Made by a program: the position numbers and the translations under genes. Shown piece by piece: positions 8,758 to 17,567 of a stretch of 64,000 bases of DNA; position 1 is the first letter of the stretch; each line of letters starts with the position of its first letter. The notes beneath the pieces were generated by a model. The model was not told where the DNA came from and did not search any database. It saw only the letters and a list, made by a program, of their open reading frames with translations. This stretch comes from Deltaproteobacteria bacterium (GTDB taxonomy: Bacteria > Myxococcota_A > UBA796 > CAJQPC01): positions 82,822 to 146,821 of the forward strand of contig JADKFE010000005.1 of the NCBI GenBank assembly GCA_016717595.1, in the 5' to 3' direction.

Positions 8758-9843
8758 GTGAACGTCATGCTCTCGCTCCTCGTGATCTTGGCCTGCGGCG
8801 GCGCGCAAGACGCCACGCCCTCCGCCACGCCCTCAGGCCCGGCCCCCGCCGCCCCGGCCGCGGCCACGGCCCCCGCCTCTACCCAAGATCCCTCCGGCGT
8901 CGTCGCCACCTGGACCGGCGGCCAGATCAGCTACTCCGAGGTGCAGACCCGCCTGGGCAAGCAGCTCGTGATGATGGAGGTCGAGTACCTCCAGAACCGC
9001 TACAACGCCGAGCGCCAGTCCGCTGAGGAGCTCGCCCTGCGCGCGCTCATCGACACCGAGGCCAAGGCGCGTAACCTCAGCACCGACGCGCTGTTGAAGG
9101 CCGAGGTGCAAGACAAGATCCCCAAGCCCACCCAGGCCCAGCTTGAGGAGGTCTACCCCTACGTCCGCCGCCAGATGCGCACCGAGGCGCCCCTGGAGGC
9201 CATCTTGGAGCAGGTCACCCAGGCCTGGACCCGCAACGCCGAGAACGAGCGTATGGCGGCGTACCTCGACGAGCTCAAGGCCAAGTACGGCCTCAAGATT
9301 CAGCTCCCGTACCCCAACCTGCCCAAGATTGAGGTCTCCGCTGATGACGACCCAACCCTGGGCGACGCCGCGGCCACGGTCACCATCGTCGAGTTCGCCG
9401 ACTACCAGTGTGGGTACTGCCGCAAGGTCTACCCCACCCTCGTCGAGCTGCTGGATGAGTACAAAGGCAAGGTGAAGGTGGTCTACCGCGACTACCCCCT
9501 GGGCGGCCCGAACCCTTCAGGCATGGGCCCGTCCATCGCCGCCAACTGCGCGGGCAGCCAAGGCAAGTACTGGGAGATGCACGACGTGCTCATGCGCACC
9601 GGCGACTTCTCCGCCTCAGGCATGGAGGCCACCGCGGGCAAGCTGGGCTTGGACGTGGAGGCGTACAAGACCTGCGTGAGCGAGCCCACGTCCCAGGTCG
9701 CCGAGATCACCGCCGACTTTGAGGCCGGTCAGGCCGCGGGCATCAGCGGCACCCCGGCGTTCTTCATCAACGGCGTGTTCCTCAACGGCGCGGTGCCCAA
9801 AGAGGTGTTTAAGGCCGTGATCGACAAGGAGCTCGGCGGCTGA
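8758..9843 (+). CDS. DsbA-family thioredoxin-fold lipoprotein
   Basis: 361 residues. N-terminus VMLSLLVILACGG is a lipoprotein signal with lipobox ILAC, then a Pro/Ala/Thr linker. Residues about 45-185 form a helical domain like that of SurA/PrsA chaperones (YSEVQTRLGKQL, MEVEYLQNRYNAE). From about 195 a thioredoxin-like domain has FADYQCGYCRKVYP (CGYC active site) and closes with GISGTPAFFING, carrying the cis-Pro. Combined helical-plus-DsbA lipoproteins act in the periplasm as disulfide oxidants, reductants or chaperones. Start may be GTG 8758 or ATG 8767; both keep the signal. It is divergent from the kinase and 16 bases ahead of the EVE gene, so it may head the following operon. Confidence 0.88.
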   Translation: MNVMLSLLVILACGGAQDATPSATPSGPAPAAPAAATAPASTQDPSGVVATWTGGQISYSEVQTRLGKQLVMMEVEYLQNRYNAERQSAEELALRALIDTEAKARNLSTDALLKAEVQDKIPKPTQAQLEEVYPYVRRQMRTEAPLEAILEQVTQAWTRNAENERMAAYLDELKAKYGLKIQLPYPNLPKIEVSADDDPTLGDAAATVTIVEFADYQCGYCRKVYPTLVELLDEYKGKVKVVYRDYPLGGPNPSGMGPSIAANCAGSQGKYWEMHDVLMRTGDFSASGMEATAGKLGLDVEAYKTCVSEPTSQVAEITADFEAGQAAGISGTPAFFINGVFLNGAVPKEVFKAVIDKELGG

Positions 9844-9859
9844 CCGCCGGGGAGCGCAG

Positions 9860-10294
9860 ATGGCCGTCTGGTTAGGCAAGACCGAGCCCTTCAAGTTCTC
9901 GTGGGACGACCTCGTGCGCCAGGGGAGCACCTTCTGGGACGGGGTGCGCAGCGCCCAGGCGCGCAACAACCTGCAGGCGATGGCCGTGGGCGACGAGTTT
10001 CTCCTCTACCACTCGAACGAGGGCCTCGCTGTCGTGGGCCTCGCCCGGGTGATCGGCGCCGCCCGCCGCGACCCGAGCGCTGAAGAAGGGGATGACCGCT
10101 GGGTGGGCGTCGACATCGCCCCCGTCGCCGCGTTGCCTCGGCCGCTCACCCTCAAAGAGATCAAGGCCGATCCGGCGCTCATGGGCATGGCCTTTGTGCG
10201 CCAGGGCCGCCTCTCGGTGAGCCCGGTCACCGACGCCGAGCGGGATCGGATTCTGGCCTTGGGTGGGCTCAGCCTGCCCCCGGCCAGCCGTTGA
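9860..10294 (+). CDS. EVE domain protein
   Basis: 144 residues forming one EVE domain: WLGKTEPFKFSWDDL, WDGVRSAQARNNLQAM, GDEFLLYHSNEG, VVGLARVI, DIAPVAALPRPLTLKEIK, FVRQGRLSVSPV. EVE is a PUA-like fold that binds modified bases in DNA or RNA; human THYN1 is a member. Good GGAG site before ATG 9860. The stop overlaps the start of the next gene (TTGA). Confidence 0.93.
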   Translation: MAVWLGKTEPFKFSWDDLVRQGSTFWDGVRSAQARNNLQAMAVGDEFLLYHSNEGLAVVGLARVIGAARRDPSAEEGDDRWVGVDIAPVAALPRPLTLKEIKADPALMGMAFVRQGRLSVSPVTDAERDRILALGGLSLPPASR

Positions 10295-10560
10295 GGCCCA
10301 AGCCCCCGCCCGCGCCGCCGCGCTCTCTGGAGGAGGAGCTTCAAGACGCCGTAGAGGCCGTGGCCATCGGCCAGAACCTCCGCCCGGGGCTGCCCGGCGC
10401 CGTCGCCACCGCCGCCCGGGGTGTGCTCTTGCGCAGAGGCTTCGGCAAGAGCCAGGTGAATGTGCGCCAAGAGGGCGCGGGACTCGCCGTCTCGATCCAG
10501 CTCATCGACGGCCGGGCGACCTTGGTTCGCTCGATCCACCTCTCTGTTGAGGGTTTATGA
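10291..10560 (+). CDS. Small hypothetical protein
   Basis: 89 residues from a TTG that overlaps the EVE stop codon. Pro-rich start, a predicted helix (LEEELQDAVEAVAI), then beta-like FGKSQVNVRQEGAGLAVSIQLIDG and VRSIHLSVEGL. No known domain recognised. The chain end overlaps the next ATG (ATGA), so translational coupling is likely and supports it being a real gene despite the unusual start. Confidence 0.6.
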   Translation: MRPKPPPAPPRSLEEELQDAVEAVAIGQNLRPGLPGAVATAARGVLLRRGFGKSQVNVRQEGAGLAVSIQLIDGRATLVRSIHLSVEGL

Positions 10561-10991
10561 TCCTCCGCTTGATCCTGCCGTTCCTGCTCCTGACCGGCCA
10601 AGCCTGGGCTGAAGAGCCTCCGCCAGAGCTCCCGGTGCAGGTCCACTACAAGCCCCTGAGCGGCGCGCTGTTCCTCGACGGCGAGCGGATCTCCGCCGAC
10701 CGCCACCAGAAGCGGGAGCTCGTCGACGCCTTGATGCGGGAGTGTGAAGGCAGCGCGCCCCTGCAGCGGCGGCGTGACGTTCGGCGAAAGGTCGGCGCGG
10801 CGATGGCCTTTGGCGGCGCGGGCTCGATCTTGGTCGCGGGGATCTTCTTCTCCGCGGGCGGCGCGGGCTACGTCGCCGCCGGGACGGTCACCTTGGCCGG
10901 GGTGGGCGTGATCCTGAGCACGACGCCGACGGGCCGGGTGATCCGCGCCTACAACGCCTGCCGCGCCGAGGCCGTCGGGGAGGGCCCATGA
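10557..10991 (+). CDS. Exported small protein with two membrane segments
   Basis: 144 residues. Signal peptide MILRLILPFLLLTGQAWA with probable cleavage before EEPP; then a soluble stretch, and two hydrophobic segments (AMAFGGAGSILVAGIFF and GYVAAGTVTLAGVGVIL) joined by Gly-Gly-Ala-Gly. It ends with CRAEAVGEGP. No family recognised. It overlaps both neighbours by four bases and is probably part of the operon ending in arsS. Confidence 0.7.
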   Translation: MILRLILPFLLLTGQAWAEEPPPELPVQVHYKPLSGALFLDGERISADRHQKRELVDALMRECEGSAPLQRRRDVRRKVGAAMAFGGAGSILVAGIFFSAGGAGYVAAGTVTLAGVGVILSTTPTGRVIRAYNACRAEAVGEGP

Positions 10992-11944
10992 CCTTTGAGG
11001 ACGCCCTGAGCCAAGCGGGCTTGGGCCCCCTGCGCCGGGCCGCGCCGAGCTGGCTGCAGATCAACCTGGGCAAACGCTGCAACCAGACCTGCGCCCACTG
11101 CCACGTCGACGCCGGGCCCCACCGCAAAGAGCAGATGTCCGATGAGGTGGTGGAGGACGTGCTCCGCGCGCTCTCCCAGAACCCCTCCTTCACCCTGCTC
11201 GACATCACCGGCGGCGCCCCCGAGCTTCACCCCCGCTTCCGCGACCTCGTGCGCGGCGCGAGGGCCCTGGGCCGACGGGTGATGGACCGCTGCAACCTCA
11301 CCGTGCTCCTAGAGCCCGGCCAAGAGGACACCGCGGCGTTTTTGGCCGCGGAGCAGGTCGAGATCGTCGCCTCGATGCCCTGTTATCTGCGCGACAACGT
11401 CGAGCGCCAGCGGGGCCGCGGGGTGTACGACGCGAGCGTCGAGGCCCTGCGCCGCCTGAACACCTTGGGGTATGGCCAGCCGGGCTCCGGTTTGGCGCTG
11501 AGCCTCGTGTACAACCCCGGCGGCGCGTTTCTTCCGCCGAGCCAAGGGGCGTTAGAGGCGGATTATCGCCGACGACTGCTCGACGATCACGGCCTCGTGT
11601 TCACCAACCTGCTCACGATCACGAACCTGCCCATCGCTCGATTTGCCGCCGATCTGTCTCGCCAGGGCAAAGCCACACAGTACCAGACGCTCTTAGAGGC
11701 CAACTTCAACGCCGCGACGGTGCCGGGGCTGATGTGTCGTCACCTCGTGAGCGTCTCATGGGACGGCGGACTGTACGACTGCGACTTTAACCAGATGTTG
11801 GACCTGCCCGCGCCCGGCCCCCGGCGCCATGTGCGGGAGCTGGGGGACGTCACGGGCCTCGCGGACGCGCCGATCGCCGTGGGCCGCCACTGCTTCGGGT
11901 GTACGGCCGGGGCGGGGTCGAGCTGCGGCGGCGCGCTGGCCTAG
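10988..11944 (+). CDS. arsS: Arsenosugar biosynthesis-type radical SAM protein ArsS
   Basis: 318 residues. Radical SAM cluster C-x3-C-x2-C in GKRCNQTCAHCHVDAG, then LLDITGGAPELHPRFR, RCNLTVL, SMPCYLRDNVERQRGRGVY, LVYNPGGAFLPPSQ, LMCRHLVSVSWDGGLYDCDFNQML and the Cys-rich end HCFGCTAGAGSSCGG. The wording matches ArsS throughout, an enzyme that adds a 5'-deoxyadenosyl group to dimethylarsenite in arsenosugar formation. ArsM is not adjacent in this window, so the true substrate here is inferred. The start overlaps the previous stop by four bases; the last codons overlap the convergent gene. Confidence 0.92.
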   Translation: MTFEDALSQAGLGPLRRAAPSWLQINLGKRCNQTCAHCHVDAGPHRKEQMSDEVVEDVLRALSQNPSFTLLDITGGAPELHPRFRDLVRGARALGRRVMDRCNLTVLLEPGQEDTAAFLAAEQVEIVASMPCYLRDNVERQRGRGVYDASVEALRRLNTLGYGQPGSGLALSLVYNPGGAFLPPSQGALEADYRRRLLDDHGLVFTNLLTITNLPIARFAADLSRQGKATQYQTLLEANFNAATVPGLMCRHLVSVSWDGGLYDCDFNQMLDLPAPGPRRHVRELGDVTGLADAPIAVGRHCFGCTAGAGSSCGGALA

Positions 11945-12366
11945 GCGGCCTTCGCGGCGTTCTCTGCCAGCGTACACAGATTTCGCTCCGTCGCGGCGAG
12001 CAGCGGGGGGAGCTCGTGGGGCGGCGGGCGCTTCTTCGTGGCGAGCACCATCGGGAGCTGCTGGGCGAGGAGGCGCACCGCGGCCTCCCGATCCGCCGTG
12101 GGCGCGACGATCACCTTCAGGCAGGTCATCGGGAAGAGGCCCCCCGGCACCCCTTGGCCCCACCAGGCGACCTCACGGGCCTCTACGGTGGTGAGACGCC
12201 CTGCGGCCCAGCCCTCCGCGGTCTCGACGAGGGTGGTGTTGCGGGGGTCCACCTTGGCGGCGGCGGCGAGCTGCCGTCGGGCGCAGGCGCACATCGCCCG
12301 CACCAGCGGCCGCCGGTCATCTGCGCTGAGGAGCTTGAGGAGCGTGTCTTCGAGAGTTGGGTCCAT
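11941..12366 (-). CDS. Hypothetical cytoplasmic protein
   Basis: 141 residues from ATG 12366, preceded by GGAGGT about 12 bases upstream; a GTG 33 bases earlier is an alternative. Mostly helical, with CACARRQLAAAA, VAWWGQGVPGGLFPMTCLKVIV and PPPHELPPLLAATERNL. No family recognised and no membrane segment. Its stop overlaps the arsS stop on the opposite strand. Confidence 0.6.
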   Translation of the reverse strand: MDPTLEDTLLKLLSADDRRPLVRAMCACARRQLAAAAKVDPRNTTLVETAEGWAAGRLTTVEAREVAWWGQGVPGGLFPMTCLKVIVAPTADREAAVRLLAQQLPMVLATKKRPPPHELPPLLAATERNLCTLAENAAKAA

Positions 12367-12698
12367 CCCAGGACGGTACACCTCCTTGGCGCTGCGCACA
12401 AGCGGGGCGGCGGCGGTTGACCGGGGGAGGGCCCGAGCTCTCTAAGGTTCTTTTCTCACCCCTCCTTCTCCTCCTCTTCCCCCAGGCCCATCCCCGCCCC
12501 CATCGTGCTCACGCCAACCCTCCACGGCGTCCAGATTAGCCCTCACGCGCCGCACGCCAGACCACACACAAACGTCCTCTGGCCGAGGCAGATGAACTGG
12601 ATGACGGACTCCCCCCGAGCGCTCCTCAAGCACCTTGAGACGCAGTCACCACAGCGCACAAACGCCGCGCCACTGTTCGGCCCTACCCCGCCGAGCCC
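12367..12698. other. Intergenic stretch with pyrimidine-rich tract
   Basis: About 330 bases between two minus-strand genes. It includes a C/T-rich tract at about 12444-12490. No credible gene, hairpin terminator or promoter is seen. Confidence 0.5.
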
Positions 12699-13823
12699 TC
12701 AGCCGACACCCCACACCACCCGCCACACAATCCGCAGCAGCCCACGGATCGGCAGATCCTGAGGCCGCATCAGCCCGTCGTTGATCTGCAAAAACTGCTC
12801 AAACAACACAGAATCTTGAGACAACGCCACGATCACCCGTCGGCGCAGCGCCGGATACCGCTCGATGAACAAGAGCAGCCAGATCACGAGGTACGGCTCA
12901 AACACGAGGGTCTTGTGGCTCTTGGGCCAGTCTTGCAGCGTGTGTCGCTCAAAGTGTTTGAGCACAGTCTCCACCTGGGCGAACCCCAGGGTGAGGCCCT
13001 CGCCGGTGATCGCGTCGTAGTAGCCCGCCGCGTCGCCGACCAGGGCCACCTTGCCTTTGAGCACGGCCTTGGGGCGCACCTGCAGAGGGCCCGTGCCGCG
13101 CACCTGGCTCTCGATGGGGGCGTCGCCGAGCTTGGCCTGGAGCTTGGGAAAGCGGCTGAGCAAGCCGGGGAAACGTTCGCCGTCGCCGGACCACAGAAAC
13201 GCCACGCCGACACGGTTGGGGCCCACGGGGGTGACGTAGGCCTCAGCGGTGTCGGACCAATACACCTCGACGTGGTCGGTCCACGGCTTGATCGTGTAGT
13301 GTTGGCGCATCCCGAACCGGGGGCGTGAGGCGGGCGGGCCGTCGAGGTTCAGGAGCTTTCGTACGGGGGAGCGTAGCCCGTCGCAGGCGAGCACGAGCTC
13401 GGCCTGGAAGGTCTGCCCATCGGCGGTGTGAACCTCCCCTCGATCCGCGTTGACGGCGATCACCTCTTGGCCAAAATGAAGCGCCGCGCCGAGCTGCTCG
13501 GCCCGCCGGGCCATGGCCGCTTGCAGGTAGGTGCGACGGCAGCCGTAGCCTTCGCCAAAGGTGAAGCTCGCCCCGGCCACCTGATCGCCGTCGATGTACC
13601 GCACCCCCATGAAGGAGTGCAGGCCCTCGGGGTCGAGCTCGACGCCCATCGCGCTCAGGCGCCGCACGCCGCTGGGCATGAGGCCCTCGCCGCAGGGCTT
13701 GTCCACCGGGGGGCGGCCGCGCTCGATGAGCGTGACGTTGTGCCCCGATAGGCGCCCGAAGATCGCCGCCGCGAGCCCCACAGGACCGCCGCCGACGATG
13801 AGGATCGATCGGGCGACGCTCAC
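12699..13823 (-). CDS. FAD-dependent monooxygenase/oxidoreductase of the phenolic-lipid cluster
   Basis: 374 residues. Rossmann GGGPVGLAAAIFGRLSG at about 10-26, Glu-Arg at the ribose-binding strand, CGEGLMPSGVRRL, and the second FAD motif KGKVALVGDAAGYYDAITGEGLTLG. This is the geranylgeranyl reductase/aromatic hydroxylase class. A FAD enzyme of this type (SrsC) follows a type III PKS and an ICMT-like methyltransferase in Streptomyces and hydroxylates alkylresorcinols toward quinones; the same role is inferred here. GTG start six bases after the FAAL stop. The end IVWRVVWGV is amphipathic and may touch the membrane. It is the last gene of the operon. Confidence 0.85.
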   Translation of the reverse strand: MSVARSILIVGGGPVGLAAAIFGRLSGHNVTLIERGRPPVDKPCGEGLMPSGVRRLSAMGVELDPEGLHSFMGVRYIDGDQVAGASFTFGEGYGCRRTYLQAAMARRAEQLGAALHFGQEVIAVNADRGEVHTADGQTFQAELVLACDGLRSPVRKLLNLDGPPASRPRFGMRQHYTIKPWTDHVEVYWSDTAEAYVTPVGPNRVGVAFLWSGDGERFPGLLSRFPKLQAKLGDAPIESQVRGTGPLQVRPKAVLKGKVALVGDAAGYYDAITGEGLTLGFAQVETVLKHFERHTLQDWPKSHKTLVFEPYLVIWLLLFIERYPALRRRVIVALSQDSVLFEQFLQINDGLMRPQDLPIRGLLRIVWRVVWGVG

Positions 13824-13829
13824 GAGCCC

Positions 13830-15599
13830 TTAAAGCGCATCTGGGCGAAGGCCAGCCACGAGCGCGCCATCAGCCCGGCGATCTTGAGCGCGCCCACCTC
13901 CTCCGGGGGGCAAGAGGCGGCCCTCGGTGAACTGGCGCAGGGCCTCGCCGCGGCGGATCTTGCCCGAGGAGGTGCGGGGCAAGGTGCCCGGCGCGAGCAC
14001 GATCACCTCATCAGGGCGCAGGCCCGTGGCGAGGAGCACGGCCTGGGCGGCGGCCTCGGGCAAGGCGGCGAGGTCTTCAGCCCGGGCGTCGGCCTTCCGC
14101 TCGATGAACAGGAGCAGCAGCTCGTGATCGGCGCCTTCAGGGCGAAAGCTCACCGCCGCCGCGCAGCCCGCGCGCACGCCGTGCAGCTCATCGACGGCCT
14201 GCTCCACAGGGTGGGGCGGGTGGTTTCGGCCCCGCAGGATGAGCACGTCTTTGGCCCGGCCCACGAGGTAGAGCTGGCCCTGCCACAAGAAGCCGAGATC
14301 CCCGGTGTCGAGCCAGCCGCCCACCAGCGCCCGGGCCGTGGCCTCGGGCTGGTCGAGGTAACCGCGCATCAGGCTCGGCCCGCTCACGAAGAGGCGACCC
14401 ACCTGGCCCTCTGGCAAGGGGTCGAGGCCATCAGGGCCCCGCAGCTCAACCTCAAAGCCGAGCACCGGGCGGCCGACGCTCACCAGCTCGACGCCCTCGG
14501 GGTCGGGGACGGCGAGGCCCTCGGCCAGCCGCACCCGGTCGACGTGGAGGGTCTGGAACGGGGTAGAGACCTCAGCGAAGGTGACCGCGAGGCTCGCTTC
14601 AGAGAGCCCATAGACCGGGGTGAGCGCCTCTGGGCGCAGGCCCCAGCGGGCGAAGCGGGCGGTGAAGCCGCGCAGGGTGTCGGGGGAGACGGGCTCGGCG
14701 CCGTTGAGCGCCAACCGCCACGCGCTGAGATCTACGCCGTCGAGCTCGTCGTCGGTGATGCGCTGGAGGCAGTAGGCGTAGGCGAAGTTCGGCGCCGGGG
14801 ACGCCACGGCCCGGGTGCGGGAGAGCGCACGAAGCCACAGGGCCGGCCGGGCCAAGAACTGCTCCGGGCCGATCAGCGTCAGCTCGCCGGACTGGGCCAA
14901 GGCCGGGAAGACGCAGCCGATCAGCCCCATGTCGTGGTAGAGCGGCAGCCAGCTCACCCCGGACCGGGCGTTGGGGTCGAGCTGGAGCACCTGGAGCGCG
15001 ATGGCCTCGGTCTGGGCGAGCACGGCGCGGTGGGTCAAGGCCACGGGTTTGGGATCGACGGTGGTGCCCGAGCTGAACTGCACCATCGCCAAGGCGTTTG
15101 GGTCCTCCTTGGGGGCGGGCGCTGGGGCGCCGGACGGCAGCTCATCGAGGGTGAAGGCGCCCAAGCTTGGCCGAGCGCGCTGAATCGTGGGGCCGATCAC
15201 CCGCCGCACCATGGGGTCGAGGAGCGCCACCTTCACCCCCGCCGCGCGCAGCATCCGCGCCGTGCGCTCGTGGTAGTCCTCCATTCGCCCCAGCCGCGCC
15301 GGCGGGTAGAGCGGCGCGGGCACACCCCCGGCCAGAAGCGCCCCGAAGAAGCCCTCAAAGAAGCTGATGTTTGTGGGGAAGATCAGCCCCACACGCTCGC
15401 CGGGCTGCAGCCCCAGCGCGTGAAGGCCGCTGGCGACTCGGCTGGCGCCCTCCAAGAGCGCCGCCCACGACACCGCGGTGACCTGCTCTTTGCGGTCCAG
15501 AAACCGAAGGCCCCCGTCGGGGCTCTTCGCCGCCGCGCGCAGGGTCTCGGTGAGCGTCGGGGACATGCCGACGACGCGCCCGCTGTCAATCCGCAGCAT
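13830..15599 (-). CDS. Fatty acyl-AMP ligase (FAAL)
   Basis: 589 residues, acyl-adenylate-forming fold. Visible motifs: MVQFSSGTTVDPKPV (A3), LPLYHDMGLIG (A4, typical of FAAL), YGLSEASLAVTF (A5), GWLDTGDLGFL (A7), LVGRAKDVLILRGRNHPPHPVE (A8) and RTSSGKIRRGEAL (A10 Lys). LP.YHDMGL and the GRN.P..VE hinge are hallmarks of FAALs, which load fatty acids onto ACPs rather than CoA. The start ATG 15599 lies 14 bases inside the ACP gene, so translation is coupled. It should activate a fatty acid and hand it to the adjacent ACP as starter for the type III PKS. Confidence 0.92.
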   Translation of the reverse strand: MLRIDSGRVVGMSPTLTETLRAAAKSPDGGLRFLDRKEQVTAVSWAALLEGASRVASGLHALGLQPGERVGLIFPTNISFFEGFFGALLAGGVPAPLYPPARLGRMEDYHERTARMLRAAGVKVALLDPMVRRVIGPTIQRARPSLGAFTLDELPSGAPAPAPKEDPNALAMVQFSSGTTVDPKPVALTHRAVLAQTEAIALQVLQLDPNARSGVSWLPLYHDMGLIGCVFPALAQSGELTLIGPEQFLARPALWLRALSRTRAVASPAPNFAYAYCLQRITDDELDGVDLSAWRLALNGAEPVSPDTLRGFTARFARWGLRPEALTPVYGLSEASLAVTFAEVSTPFQTLHVDRVRLAEGLAVPDPEGVELVSVGRPVLGFEVELRGPDGLDPLPEGQVGRLFVSGPSLMRGYLDQPEATARALVGGWLDTGDLGFLWQGQLYLVGRAKDVLILRGRNHPPHPVEQAVDELHGVRAGCAAAVSFRPEGADHELLLLFIERKADARAEDLAALPEAAAQAVLLATGLRPDEVIVLAPGTLPRTSSGKIRRGEALRQFTEGRLLPPGGGGRAQDRRADGALVAGLRPDAL

Positions 15600-15864
15600 G
15601 GCGCCTCCGCAAGAGGGTGATCAGCTCGCCGACGGTCTCGACGCCTTGCTCGTCGCCCTCATCCAGGCACAGCTCCAGGCGGTTCTCGAGCTCGACGACC
15701 AAGGTGAGCAGCCGCACCGAGTCCAAGGCGAGGGCCTCAACGAGCCGGGTGTCGTGGGTGAGCGGCCCGGTGTAGCCCAGGCGGGTCTGGGCGATCTCGA
15801 CGATGAGCGCCAGGAGCGCCTCGTCGGTCATCTGCGGCGCGGAGGCCGGTGTCACGTCGTCCAT
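15586..15864 (-). CDS. Acyl carrier protein
   Basis: 92 residues. Phosphopantetheine site in LVEALALDSVRLLTLVVELENRL, with Ser49. Length and helix pattern are typical of ACPs. ATG shares one base with the stop of the ICMT gene (TGATG). Its place between a methyltransferase and a FAAL shows it is a dedicated carrier for acyl starters of this cluster rather than the housekeeping FAS ACP. Confidence 0.92.
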   Translation of the reverse strand: MDDVTPASAPQMTDEALLALIVEIAQTRLGYTGPLTHDTRLVEALALDSVRLLTLVVELENRLELCLDEGDEQGVETVGELITLLRRRHAAD

Positions 15865-16436
15865 CACCCTTCCTTTCCCGGCAAGAGCCTCGGCTTCGCG
15901 CCCATGTGTTCGCCATAGTTGCACAGCTCGTTGAGCGCGGCCTCCTCTGCGCGGATGCGCACAGAGAGCAGCCAGGCGTTCAGCGTTGAGCTGACGAGCG
16001 CCGTGATCCAGGCCCCGTGCAGGAGCGGCAAGGCGCCAAGCTCCAGGATCACCGCGAGGTAGTTCGGGTGGCGCAAGTAGCGGTAGGGCCCGTCCGTCAC
16101 CGGGCCCAGGCCGGGCACGACGATCACCCGGGTGTTCCAGCGCGGGCCCAAGGTGCTCACCGCCCAATAGCGCAGCGCCATGGTGCCGATGAGGATCACC
16201 CCGCAGACCGCGCCCAGGACCGGGGAGAACGCCCGGTCCAACAGCCAGACCTCGGCGGGGGCGGCGATGAGCCCGGCGGTGTGCAGCGCCGCCATCGCCG
16301 GGTAGTGCCCTTGGCCACGCTCCACGCCGCCTCTGGCCTTGGCCCAGGCGGCGTTCTTCGCGCTCAAGCGCAGCTCAAACAGGCGCTCCAAGGCGATGAG
16401 CCCCACGAGCAGGGTGTAGAGCAGGCGGGTGTCCAT
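15864..16436 (-). CDS. Isoprenylcysteine carboxyl methyltransferase (ICMT)-like membrane methyltransferase
   Basis: 190 residues with about five membrane segments (LLYTLLVGLIALERLFEL, LHTAGLIAAPAEVWLL, VLGAVCGVILIGTMALRYWAV, NYLAVILELGALPLL, ITALVSSTLNAWLL). The ICMT SAM/catalytic region GPYRYLRHPNYLAV and a Glu-rich end EEAALNEL...Y are present. In bacteria ICMT-like proteins beside type III PKSs O-methylate alkylresorcinols (SrsB). ATG 16436 shares a base with the PKS stop; GTG codons at 16439 and 16442 are alternatives. Confidence 0.88.
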   Translation of the reverse strand: MDTRLLYTLLVGLIALERLFELRLSAKNAAWAKARGGVERGQGHYPAMAALHTAGLIAAPAEVWLLDRAFSPVLGAVCGVILIGTMALRYWAVSTLGPRWNTRVIVVPGLGPVTDGPYRYLRHPNYLAVILELGALPLLHGAWITALVSSTLNAWLLSVRIRAEEAALNELCNYGEHMGAKPRLLPGKEG

Positions 16437-17527
16437 CACCACCTCAACAGCACGAGCTCAGAGCAGAAGCCCGGCCCCATCGCGATCATCAGGCCCAGGC
16501 TGCCCCGCGCCGGGCGCCGGGTCTCCATCGTGTCCCGCAGCACCATGAGCACTGAAGACGAGGAGAGGTTGCCGACCTCGCGCAGGGAGCGCCAGGTGAG
16601 CTCCAGGGCCTCGGGGCCAAGCTCCAGCACCTCCTCAAAGGACTCCAGCACCTTGGGCCCGCCGGGGTGGCACACCCAGGAGGAGATGTCTTGGATGTGG
16701 AGGCCGTGGCTGGCCAAGAAGCGGTCCACGTCGCCGCGCAGGTGGGCCTTCACCACATCAGGCACCCCGGCGGAGAGCACGATGCGGAAGCCACGCTCGG
16801 AGATGTCCCAGCCCATGACGTCTTCGCTGTTCGGGTAGAACACCGAACGGGTGGCGATCACCTCTGGGGCGTCTTCGACCGCCTGGGCGCCGACGCCCCC
16901 GGCCTCGGCCAGCCGCGCGGCGAGGCGCTCGCCAGCGACCACGGCGCAGGCCGCCCCGTCGCCGAAGAGCCCCGAGCTGATGAGGTTCGGGATCGACACG
17001 TCCTGGCGCTGCATGGTCAACGAGCAGAGCTCGACGGACAACAACAACGCGGCCTCATCGGGGAAGGCGCGCACATAGTCCGCCGCCCGGGCGATCCCCG
17101 CGGCCCCAGCGACGCAGCCCAAGCCGAAGATCGGCACCCGCTTGAGGGCTTCGGGCAGGTGGAGCCGGTTCATCAGCCGGGCCTCGATCGACGGCGTCGC
17201 GAGGCCGGTCACCGTCGTGAAGAAGAACGCGCCGAGCTGCATCGGCGCCACACCGGACCGGGCCAGGGCGTCTAACACCGCGGCTCCGCCGACCTCCTGC
17301 GCCACGCTGATCCAGCGATTGTTGGCGTCGGTGAAGCCGTTTAGGCCGAGGTAGTCCTCCATCGGCAAGGCGAGGTGGCGTCCGCCGACGAGCACATGGC
17401 GGTGAAGCTGCTCTAGCCGTCGTTGGTTGTGCATCGCCCCGGCCCAGTGCTGGGTGAAGGCGGCGATGAGGGTCTCCTGATCGTAGTAGTTCGGGGGGAA
17501 GGCCCGCCCGACGGCGAGGACACGCAT
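16436..17527 (-). CDS. Type III polyketide synthase (alkylresorcinol/alkylpyrone synthase-like)
   Basis: 363 residues. Catalytic triad Cys138 (IFGLGCVAGAAG), His287 (SWVCHPGGPKVLE) and Asn320 (REVGNLSSSSVL), plus the C-terminal AMGPGFCSELVLL loop of the chalcone synthase family. It would extend an acyl starter with malonyl units and cyclise to alkylresorcinols, alkylresorcylic acids or alkylpyrones. Its neighbours (ICMT, ACP, FAAL, FAD enzyme) favour the alkylresorcinol route to methylated quinone lipids. It is the first gene of a five-gene operon with overlapping or nearly touching ends. ATG 17527 has GGAGAG immediately upstream. Confidence 0.95.
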   Translation of the reverse strand: MRVLAVGRAFPPNYYDQETLIAAFTQHWAGAMHNQRRLEQLHRHVLVGGRHLALPMEDYLGLNGFTDANNRWISVAQEVGGAAVLDALARSGVAPMQLGAFFFTTVTGLATPSIEARLMNRLHLPEALKRVPIFGLGCVAGAAGIARAADYVRAFPDEAALLLSVELCSLTMQRQDVSIPNLISSGLFGDGAACAVVAGERLAARLAEAGGVGAQAVEDAPEVIATRSVFYPNSEDVMGWDISERGFRIVLSAGVPDVVKAHLRGDVDRFLASHGLHIQDISSWVCHPGGPKVLESFEEVLELGPEALELTWRSLREVGNLSSSSVLMVLRDTMETRRPARGSLGLMIAMGPGFCSELVLLRW

Positions 17528-17567
17528 AGCTCTCCATGACTGGCGTAGATCAGGGGATCCGCGCAGT

